A stretch of DNA of 6,580 nucleotides. Origin: DATAEK01 sp036258055. Lineage in GTDB: Bacteria > Acidobacteriota > Vicinamibacteria > Vicinamibacterales > 2-12-FULL-66-21. The translations under genes and the position numbers were made by a program. The notes beneath the pieces were generated by a model. That model did no database searches and was not told the origin of the DNA. It saw only the letters and a list, made by a program, of their open reading frames with translations. Of the stretch, positions 1 through 5,424 are shown one piece after another (positions within the stretch are counted from its first letter, which is position 1; the number at the start of each line of letters is the position of its first letter). Location: the NCBI GenBank assembly GCA_036258055.1, contig DATAEK010000300.1, positions 1 through 6,580 of the forward strand, given 5' to 3'.

Positions 1-394
1 TCATCTTGCTGCCGGTTGCGGTGCTCGGCAGATCCCAGTCGAACTGGCCTTCCGCCGACGCGCGCTGCGCCTCGGGCAATATCGTCACTCCAGTGGCGCG
101 CTGCGAGCCGTCGGTGGCCGTAACGGACGCGATCCCGAGAAAGCTGCCGTCAGTGAGGTGCTGGCGATCCGATTTGACGACCGTGGCGAACCCGGTTTCC
201 GGCGCCAGTTGCACACGAACGGATCCGTTTGCCGTGGCCACGACGATGGCGGCCGCATCGATGCTGACGACCGTACCGCGAACGTGTTCAGCACCGCTGA
301 GCGCCTGGGGGAGACTGACCCACGATGCCGTCAGGAGCCCAGCGCAGAGCAGCGAGGGAAGGACAGGAACTCTCGTAAAGGTTGAACGCGTCAT
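1..394 (-). CDS. Secreted DUF5666-like beta-barrel protein, N-terminal part (3' end outside window)
   Basis: Reading the minus strand from the ATG at 394-392 gives 131 open codons that run off the window start, so the C-terminus is missing. Residues 1-12 carry three Arg, followed by a hydrophobic stretch (about 11-33) and an ALSGA site near 31-35, which looks like a Sec signal peptide. The mature part begins with EHVRGTVVSID, then IVVATANGSVRVQLA, GSFLGIASV and DGSQRATGV, alternating short beta strands typical of small OB-like/DUF5666-type domains. The later stretch FDWDLPSTATGSKM resembles, from memory, bacterial secreted proteins with a 'WDL...STMTNA' motif, some misleadingly labelled metal ABC transporter permeases. 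The start is supported by a GGAGGTG eight bases upstream. It is divergent from the TolB-like gene. Its function is unknown; the envelope location is an inference. The plus-strand reading over the same bases gives low-complexity Ser/Arg/Thr-rich protein and was not accepted. Confidence 0.72.
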   Translation of the reverse strand, partial: MTRSTFTRVPVLPSLLCAGLLTASWVSLPQALSGAEHVRGTVVSIDAAAIVVATANGSVRVQLAPETGFATVVKSDRQHLTDGSFLGIASVTATDGSQRATGVTILPEAQRASAEGQFDWDLPSTATGSKM

Positions 395-402
395 TTGAAC
401 AT

Positions 403-409
403 CACCTCC
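403..409 (-). promoter_or_regulatory. Shine-Dalgarno of the minus-strand secreted-protein gene
   Basis: On the minus strand the sequence reads GGAGGTG, then eight bases, then the ATG at 394. This near-perfect match to the anti-16S sequence at ideal spacing fixes both the strand and the start of the upstream-facing gene. Confidence 0.75.
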
Positions 410-569
410 GCCATCCTGCCTTTGTCTTCATGGCTCGGCAGATGGCAACGGAATTGCGCACAGACCGCAAATGGGAAGTGCCTCATGCTCATCTCCCCGA
501 ACACATGACACCAGAAATCGGGAAGTGCGATCCATTGGACAAAAGTATCGACGACACCTTCGTATTACT

Positions 570-596
570 CGGCTCAACCTCCAGGAACTTGAGCCG
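570..596. repeat. Perfect inverted repeat (8-bp arms, 11-base centre) in the divergent intergenic region
   Basis: CGGCTCAA at 570-577 is the exact reverse complement of TTGAGCCG at 589-596, separated by 11 bases. It lies in the 273-bp spacer between two divergent genes, about 70 bp before the TolB-like start. There is no following T-run, so an intrinsic terminator is unlikely. It could be an operator for a dimeric regulator or an mRNA leader hairpin. The rest of 395-667 shows no convincing gene: its short open frames have no Shine-Dalgarno and unlikely composition. Confidence 0.5.
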
Positions 597-611
597 CACT
601 CTACTGTCGTC
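584..611 (+). promoter_or_regulatory. Possible ECF-sigma-type promoter for the TolB-like gene
   Basis: GGAACTT at 584-590, a 15-base spacer, then GTCGTC at 606-611 match the general ECF pattern (GGAACTT-N15/16-GTCnnA) in the -35 and partly in the -10. It points at the gene starting at 668, and its -35 overlaps the right side of the 570-596 inverted repeat. A match of this size can arise by chance, so this is only a candidate. Confidence 0.22.
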
Positions 612-654
612 GTCTTCTGGATTGACGACACGGCACTTACAATGGCGGCCCAGC

Positions 655-660
655 GGGAGG
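655..660 (+). promoter_or_regulatory. Shine-Dalgarno of the TolB-like gene
   Basis: GGGAGG lies seven bases before the ATG at 668. It favours that ATG over the out-of-frame ATG at 661. Confidence 0.6.
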
Positions 661-667
661 ATGCCAG

Positions 668-2218
668 ATGCTGTCAGCGGTGCCGTCGAGGAGACCTGCG
701 TGGGCTACGCTCGTCATCGTAGCCGCACTCGTGCTGACGAGCCGCAGCGCAGCGATCTCAGTGCCGGACGGTCCGATCGGTGACTTCGACGGCCAGGGGG
801 ACATCGGCTCTCCGAAGATCGCCGGATCCGCCGTCTACAACGCCGTTTCGCAGGAGTACAGCCTGGCCGCGGGCGGCGTGAACATGTGGGCCGAACGCGA
901 CGAGTTCCGGTTCGTGTGGAAGCGGATGACCGGCGATTTCATCCTGCAGGCGCGTGTCGAGTTCATCGGAAGGGGCGTCGACCCGCATCGCAAGGCTGGA
1001 TGGATGGTGCGTCCGACCCTGGACCCGGACGCCCCGTACGTGGACGGTGTGATCCACGGCGACGGGCTGACCTCGCTGCAGTTCCGCCGCAGTCGCGGCG
1101 CGATCACCGCCCAGACGGAGATGCCCGGCGCGAAGGGCGCCGATGTCATCCAGCTCGAACGCAAGGGCAGTCGCTACATCTTCTCGGCGGCGAGGTACGG
1201 CGATACCTTTACCACGGCGGAGATCGCGGACCTGGATCTCGGTGGCGACGTCTATGTCGGTCTCGCGCTGTGTTCACACAACGCAGACGTCACCGAGCGC
1301 GCCATCGTTCGCGACGTCCGCATCATTCGTCCCGCCAAAGAAGGCTTCGTGCCCTATCGCGATTTCATCGGGAGCGTGCTCGAGACGCTGGACATCGCCA
1401 CGGGTCATCGCCAGGTCCTGTACCGTTCGGCGACCCCCTTCGAGGCACCGAATTGGACGACGGACGGCAGCGCGCTCATCTACAACCGCAGCGGCCGCGG
1501 CGAGGGATGGGGCGGGCTGTACCGCTTCGATCTCGCCACGCGACAGTCCACGCTGATTGATACTGGCGTCGCCAACCGCAACAACAACGATCACGTCCTC
1601 TCGTTCGACGGTACAATGCTCGGCCTCAGCGATCAGAGCCAGGCGTCCGAAGGGCGTTCGACGGTGTACACGGTGCCGGTTCGCGGTGGAACGCCAAAGC
1701 GAATTACGACGCAGTCGCCGTCGTACCTGCACGGCTGGTCACCCGATGGCCGATACCTCGTCTTCACCGGCGGCCGCGACAACGAGTTCGACATCTATCG
1801 CATCGCCGCCGACGGCACCGGCGGGGAAGTGAGGCTCACCGATTTCAAGGGGCTCGACGACGGTCCCGAGTACGCGCCGGACGGACGCCACATCTACTTC
1901 AATTCGGTCCGCAGCGGGTCGATGCAGATCTGGCGGATGGATTCGGACGGCGGGCACCCGGAGCAGATCACCAGCGACGACTACAACAACTGGTTCCCGC
2001 ACATCTCACCGGACGGCCAGTGGATTGCCTTCATCAGCTTTCCGAAGGAAGTTCCGGCGTCGGACCATCCGTACTATCAGCGTGTCTACCTGAGACTGCT
2101 TCCGATTGCGGGTGGCATTCCCAGGGTGATTGCCTACGTCTACGGCGGCCAGGGCACGATTAATGTCCCATCGTGGTCGCCCGACAGCCGCATGCTCGCG
2201 TTCGTCAGCAACCATTGA
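668..2218 (+). CDS. Exported TolB-like beta-propeller protein with N-terminal concanavalin-like domain
   Basis: The protein has 516 residues. Residues 1-29 form a Sec signal peptide: an Arg-containing start, hydrophobic 11-23, and a likely cleavage near SRSAA. Residues about 37-222 form a beta-rich domain (GDIGSPKIAGSAVYN, WKRMTGDFILQARVEF, AGWMVRP, VYVGLALCSHN) of the DUF1349/laminin-G-like type often found before TolB propellers. Residues about 240-516 hold six PD40-type strands, each like WSPDGxxLxF: 263-273, 311-321, 357-367, 402-412, 446-456 and 503-513. They fit a six-bladed TolB-like propeller. Such proteins are periplasmic or surface scaffolds that bind proteins or glycans; no catalytic residues are visible, so enzymatic activity is not claimed. 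It should not be called the Tol-Pal TolB, because no tol/pal genes are near. The stop codon TGA (2216-2218) lies inside the left arm of the following repeat element, so the last few residues may have been altered by an insertion. Confidence 0.88.
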   Translation: MLSAVPSRRPAWATLVIVAALVLTSRSAAISVPDGPIGDFDGQGDIGSPKIAGSAVYNAVSQEYSLAAGGVNMWAERDEFRFVWKRMTGDFILQARVEFIGRGVDPHRKAGWMVRPTLDPDAPYVDGVIHGDGLTSLQFRRSRGAITAQTEMPGAKGADVIQLERKGSRYIFSAARYGDTFTTAEIADLDLGGDVYVGLALCSHNADVTERAIVRDVRIIRPAKEGFVPYRDFIGSVLETLDIATGHRQVLYRSATPFEAPNWTTDGSALIYNRSGRGEGWGGLYRFDLATRQSTLIDTGVANRNNNDHVLSFDGTMLGLSDQSQASEGRSTVYTVPVRGGTPKRITTQSPSYLHGWSPDGRYLVFTGGRDNEFDIYRIAADGTGGEVRLTDFKGLDDGPEYAPDGRHIYFNSVRSGSMQIWRMDSDGGHPEQITSDDYNNWFPHISPDGQWIAFISFPKEVPASDHPYYQRVYLRLLPIAGGIPRVIAYVYGGQGTINVPSWSPDSRMLAFVSNH

Positions 2219-2287
2219 CGATTGGCGACTGCAGATTGGCGATTGGATTGGAGATTGGTGATTGACGATTGGGATTGAGCATTGAAG
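2214..2287 (+). repeat. Left inverted-repeat arm, eleven ATTGRNG-type units
   Basis: Eleven consecutive units beginning ATTG (one begins ACTG) lie at 2214, 2221, 2228, 2235, 2242, 2247, 2254, 2261, 2268, 2274 and 2281. Most are 7 bases long; the fifth has 5 and the ninth has 6. The first unit contains the TGA stop of the TolB-like gene. Base composition is clearly less GC-rich than the genes around it. The arm is the inverted partner of 2814-2891. Confidence 0.9.
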
Positions 2288-2297
2288 CGCGCGGGCG

Positions 2298-2690
2298 CTA
2301 ACGGCGTTGGCGAGATAAACGCGCTCGCATGACTTCGTTGCGTCGAGCGGTTTTCTGTGACGCGGTCAGGATCTTCGTCAGTTCGACAGCCTCCTGTTCG
2401 AGTGCTGCCTGCTCAGGCCCATTTCCGCATTTGGCCTTGCGGAGTGTCTCCAGCCAGCCGACGCATTCGTCGGCTTCTTCAGCCGCTACACCAACTTTGG
2501 CGATGAACTCCTTCGTCGACCGCGCGCGGCACGCGGAGCGGTAATTGCTGTGCAGGCCACCCGCAGCGTCCATCAGCTGTCCTTTATACCTCTGCGCCGC
2601 GAGTGTCGATGGGAGACCTTCGCAGAATGCGATTACCCTCATCAGGAAGGCCTGGGTGCGGGCGATCATTTCCTCGGCTTTGGCGTTCAT
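2298..2690 (-). CDS. Four-helix-bundle protein (23S rRNA intervening-sequence / S23 family)
   Basis: The 130-residue protein, read from the ATG at 2690-2688, is almost entirely helical. Family signatures visible are RTQAFLMRVIAFCEGLP (about 11-27), GQLMDAAGGLHSNYRSACRA (48-67) and RSTKEFIAKVGVAAEEADEC, then WLETL (to about 93). These match the S23/four-helix-bundle pattern 'RT..F..RV......LP', 'QL..A....NYR.A.RARS..EFI.K.G....EADE...WLE'. The C-terminal 35 residues form the last helix and a basic tail ending RLSRQRR. Members are usually about 115-130 residues, so this copy looks intact. The frame stays open to a TTG at 2783, which would add 31 residues unlike the family, so the first ATG was chosen although no clear Shine-Dalgarno precedes it. 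The related Avd protein of diversity-generating retroelements is a pentamer that binds RNA and reverse transcriptase; no retroelement is present here. Cellular role is unknown. It is read against the neighbouring genes and enclosed by inverted repeats. Confidence 0.85.
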   Translation of the reverse strand: MNAKAEEMIARTQAFLMRVIAFCEGLPSTLAAQRYKGQLMDAAGGLHSNYRSACRARSTKEFIAKVGVAAEEADECVGWLETLRKAKCGNGPEQAALEQEAVELTKILTASQKTARRNEVMRARLSRQRR

Positions 2691-2768
2691 GGCCCGTGAC
2701 GACAGCAAAGCCCACGCCACGACCTGCACGCGGAGAACACCCTGGATATGACCGTTCACGGGCAGCGG

Positions 2769-2798
2769 TTGCAAGAAATGCAATGAGCGCCCTGCTCA
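2769..2798. repeat. Two adjacent small inverted repeats upstream of the four-helix-bundle gene
   Basis: TTGCA/TGCAA (2769-2773 and 2779-2783) is followed without a gap by TGAGC/GCTCA (2784-2788 and 2794-2798). Each is a perfect 5-base stem around a 5-base centre. They lie between the right arm and the four-helix-bundle gene, in its 5' leader on the minus strand. They could be small operators or RNA hairpins, or chance. Confidence 0.35.
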
Positions 2799-2813
2799 AC
2801 GATGGCTAAACCC

Positions 2814-2891
2814 GCAATGCCAATCGCCAATCCCAATCGTCAATCCCCAATCGCCAATCCAATCGCCAATCTGCAATCGTCAATCGTCAGT
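2814..2891 (-). repeat. Right inverted-repeat arm, ATTGRNG-type units on the minus strand
   Basis: Read on the minus strand from 2891, the unit lengths are 7-7-7-7-5-7-7-7-6-7-6-5. Nearly all units begin ATTG (the outermost begins ACTG). The first nine have the same lengths in the same order as the left arm, including the 5- and 6-base units, so the two arms descend from one sequence. The outer end overlaps a GTG at 2890-2892 that is a possible start of the following cytochrome gene. Confidence 0.9.
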
Positions 2892-2901
2892 GCGGCGTTT
2901 C

Positions 2902-5424
2902 ATGCGTCATAATCGGCAGCGTATGCGCGCCGCGATGGTCGGCGTCCTCGTCGCCCCATTGGTGATGACGATGAGCATGCTGGGTGTCGCCCAGCGCGCA
3001 CCCGCTCCGGCACCGATCCTGAACGCCGCATCCAGCGACGGCTTCGACACGATCGTCAAGCCGTTCCTCTCCGCGCACTGCGTCACTTGCCACGGCCACG
3101 AGAAGCACAAACGCGATCTGAACTTCGAAGCCTTCGCGTCGGTCTCCTCGCTCATCGATCAACGCGATCGCTGGGAAGAAGTCGTCCGCAAGCTGCGAGA
3201 CCGTCAGATGCCCCCGGACGAGGAGCCGCAGCCGCCCGAGCACCAGCGCCAGGCGGTCGCGGCCTGGCTCGCGCGCGAGCTGGCGCGGATCGATCGGCTG
3301 ACGCCGCCCGATCCGGGACGCGTGACCGCGCGGCGCCTGAACCGCGCCGAGTACAACAACACCGTTCGCGATCTGCTCGGCGTCGACGCGCATCCCGCGG
3401 ACGATTTCCCGCAAGACGACTCCGGCTACGGTTTCGACAACATCGCGGACGTGCTGTCGCTCTCGCCGGCGCTGATGGAGAAATACATGACGGCGGCGGA
3501 GCGAGTCGTGCGGACGGCGCTTTTCGGTGTTCCGCCGCTGACCCCGACGCTCACGCGGCTTCGTTCGGAGGGCCGGCGCAACGGGGAGGCGCGCGCGTTC
3601 CCGGCGCAGTACGACCTGAGCGGACTGAGCCTTCCGAACGCGTTCCACGCCGCCTACCGCGCTCCGGCGGAAGCGGACTACATCGTCCGCGTCGGGCTCG
3701 GCGGCCTGCGGCCGGCGGGCTCCGCGCCGATCCTCGTCACACTCTGGGCGGACGAGCGCGAAGTGGCGTCGCTGCCGTTCGACGCCGATCGCGCGACCAG
3801 GTTCGACGACGATCGGCAGGATTTCGGCGGACAGGCGCTGCAGTTTCGCATCCGGCTGTCGGCGGGAGACCACGATCTGGCCGTGGCGATCCCGCGCATC
3901 TACGAAGGGCTGCCGGCGCACTACGGCGGCCCGAACCCGTCTGCGCGTCCCGAGGTGCCGCGCAAGCCGTTCAATCCTCCGGCCGGCGCATCGGCCGAAC
4001 GGATTGCGCAGATGCGCAAGGCCTACGACGAGCGGCAAGGTGAGCTGAACAAGATTCCGCTCGACGGCGTCCGTGTGAGCACGGTGGACGTCGGCGGACC
4101 GTACGCGCAAGTCACTGGGCCATCCCGCGAGAGCAGCAAACTGATTTACGTCTGCGGCCACCGGAACGGCGGGCACACAGCGTCGTGTGCGACACGCATC
4201 ATGACGTCCCTTGCCGGACGCGCGTTCCGCCGGCCGGTCGCTTCCACCGAGGTCGCCAGATACGTGGCGCTCGTGCATCGGGCGCAGAAGGACGAGGCCT
4301 CGTTCGAGGAAGGCCTGGCGGTCGGAATCCAGGCGCTGCTCGTGTCGCCGGACTTTCTCTTCCGCATCGAACGCGATCGTCCTGCGGTGAGCGCCGCGAT
4401 CGCGCACCCGATCACGCAGCATGAGCTGGCGACGCGCCTGTCGTATTTTCTCTGGGCGAGCATGCCTGACGCGGCGCTGCGGCGCGCCGCCGACGCCGGC
4501 ACGCTGCGGAATCCTGGCGTCCTTTCGGCACAGGTGCGGCGCATGCTGCGCGACCCCAAGTCGCACTCACTCGCGGAGCAGTTTGGCGGGCAGTGGCTGC
4601 AGTTCAGAGCGCTCGAGTCGCTGACGCGTAATCGCGAGCGTTTTCCGGACTTCGACGACTACCTGCGGATGTGCATGCGCCGCGAAACGGAGCGCTTCGT
4701 CGAATACGTCATCCGCAACGACCGCAGCATTGTCGACTTCATCGACGCGAAGTACAGCTTCCTCAACGAGCGCCTGGCGAAGCACTACGGGATCGACGGT
4801 GTCACCGGGCCGGAGTTCCGCCGCGTCGATCTGACAGGCACGCCGCGGTCCGGAGTGCTCACGCAGGCGAGCGTGCTCACGGTCTCGTCCTACGCGACGC
4901 GCACGTCGCCGGTGCTGCGGGGCAAGTGGATTCTCGACAACCTGCTGAACGCGCCGCCGCCCGATCCACCGCCGGATGTCCCCAACCTGAACGAGGCGTC
5001 GATTGGCACCGTGGCGTCGCTGCGCCAGCAGCTCGAGGCGCATCGCACGAATCCGACGTGCGCGTCATGCCATCGCCGGATGGATCCGCTGGGCTTCGGG
5101 CTCGAGAACTTCGATGCCGTCGGCGCGTGGCGTACGATCGACGGAGAGTTTCCGATCGACGCTACGGGATTCCTGCCGGACGGCGACGAGTTCAACGGGC
5201 CGGAGCAATTGCGAGACGTGCTGGTGAAGCAGCGCCAGACCTTCGCCCGGTGCCTCACCTCGAAACTGATGACGTACGCGCTCGGTCGCGGGCTTCAGAG
5301 TTACGATACGCGTACGGTGAGCGCAATCGCGGACCGGCTGCCGGCCAGCGAGTACCGGTTCTCGGCGCTGGTCCTCGAAATCGTCAACAGCCTGCCGTTC
5401 CAGCAGCGACGAGTCACGCCATGA
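2902..5424 (+). CDS. Exported two-heme planctomycete-type cytochrome c protein (DUF1587/DUF1595/DUF1592/DUF1588/DUF1585)
   Basis: From the ATG at 2902 the protein has 840 residues. Order: signal peptide (about 1-31, hydrophobic MVGVLVAPLVMTMSMLGVAQ); PSCyt1 with heme motif CVTCH at 60-64 and a candidate axial Met in RQMPP (103); PSD3/DUF1587 at about 142-204 (RRLNRAEYNNTVRDLLG); a beta-rich insert at about 232-396 that may bind ligand; PSD5/DUF1595 at 429-490 (LAGRAFRRPV); PSD4/DUF1592 at 503-630 (RLSYFLWASMPD); PSCyt3/DUF1588 at 648-747 with second heme motif CASCH at 720-724 followed by RRMDPLGFGLENFD; and PSD2/DUF1585 at 762-834. This is the complete standard architecture. These proteins are thought to act in periplasmic oxidation linked to polymer or sugar use; the substrate is unknown. 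Start choice is uncertain: GTG 2890, ATG 2902 and ATG 2923 are in frame and none has a good Shine-Dalgarno; 2923 still leaves a full signal peptide. The stop overlaps the next start (ATGA). Confidence 0.92.
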   Translation: MRHNRQRMRAAMVGVLVAPLVMTMSMLGVAQRAPAPAPILNAASSDGFDTIVKPFLSAHCVTCHGHEKHKRDLNFEAFASVSSLIDQRDRWEEVVRKLRDRQMPPDEEPQPPEHQRQAVAAWLARELARIDRLTPPDPGRVTARRLNRAEYNNTVRDLLGVDAHPADDFPQDDSGYGFDNIADVLSLSPALMEKYMTAAERVVRTALFGVPPLTPTLTRLRSEGRRNGEARAFPAQYDLSGLSLPNAFHAAYRAPAEADYIVRVGLGGLRPAGSAPILVTLWADEREVASLPFDADRATRFDDDRQDFGGQALQFRIRLSAGDHDLAVAIPRIYEGLPAHYGGPNPSARPEVPRKPFNPPAGASAERIAQMRKAYDERQGELNKIPLDGVRVSTVDVGGPYAQVTGPSRESSKLIYVCGHRNGGHTASCATRIMTSLAGRAFRRPVASTEVARYVALVHRAQKDEASFEEGLAVGIQALLVSPDFLFRIERDRPAVSAAIAHPITQHELATRLSYFLWASMPDAALRRAADAGTLRNPGVLSAQVRRMLRDPKSHSLAEQFGGQWLQFRALESLTRNRERFPDFDDYLRMCMRRETERFVEYVIRNDRSIVDFIDAKYSFLNERLAKHYGIDGVTGPEFRRVDLTGTPRSGVLTQASVLTVSSYATRTSPVLRGKWILDNLLNAPPPDPPPDVPNLNEASIGTVASLRQQLEAHRTNPTCASCHRRMDPLGFGLENFDAVGAWRTIDGEFPIDATGFLPDGDEFNGPEQLRDVLVKQRQTFARCLTSKLMTYALGRGLQSYDTRTVSAIADRLPASEYRFSALVLEIVNSLPFQQRRVTP

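Larger units (their letters stand above)
2214..2891. mobile_element. Candidate 678-bp four-helix-bundle (S23-like) element bounded by long inverted repeats
   Basis: The segment consists of a 74-bp left arm, one minus-strand gene (four-helix-bundle protein, 2298-2690), a short leader and a 78-bp right arm. Positions 2214-2273 align with the reverse complement of 2832-2891 over 60 bases with 5 mismatches and no gaps. The element fills the gap between the TolB-like stop codon and the cytochrome start region. It encodes no transposase, recombinase or reverse transcriptase. Known relatives of the protein are encoded in intervening sequences inside 23S rRNA genes, which also have complementary ends; stand-alone copies occur elsewhere in bacteria. 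Mobility here is inferred from structure and position, not shown. A clear target duplication was not seen: the hexamer CGTCAG at 2203-2208 and 2885-2890 is a weak candidate. Confidence 0.55.

Noticed and set aside
428..631. Small minus-strand open frame of 67 codons in the divergent intergenic region
   Set aside because: It has no Shine-Dalgarno, no recognisable motif, and an amino-acid make-up rich in Ser, Arg and Cys that looks non-coding.
622..643. TTGACG and TACAAT as a sigma-70 promoter for the TolB-like gene
   Set aside because: The spacer is only 10 bases, far from the usual 16-18.
2286..2299. Hairpin AGCGC-GCGG-GCGCT at the end of the four-helix-bundle gene as an intrinsic terminator
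   Set aside because: The stem is only 5 bp and no T-run follows on the minus strand; it is partly formed by repeat and stop-codon bases.
2691..2783. A 31-residue N-terminal extension of the four-helix-bundle protein starting at TTG
   Set aside because: The extension does not resemble the family, the start is TTG with no Shine-Dalgarno, and the ATG at 2690 gives the usual family length.
2214..2891. CRISPR-like interpretation of the short repeats
   Set aside because: Units are 5-7 bases long and contiguous with no spacers, and the two arrays are inverted relative to each other.
2214..2891. Diversity-generating retroelement, because the four-helix-bundle protein resembles Avd
   Set aside because: There is no reverse transcriptase and no template/variable repeat pair in the window; the repeats are short phased units, not adenine-mutated copies.
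2887..4566. A 559-codon minus-strand open frame opposite the cytochrome gene
   Set aside because: It is Arg-rich, low in recognisable motifs and wholly antisense to a gene with complete family architecture; long antisense frames are expected at high GC.
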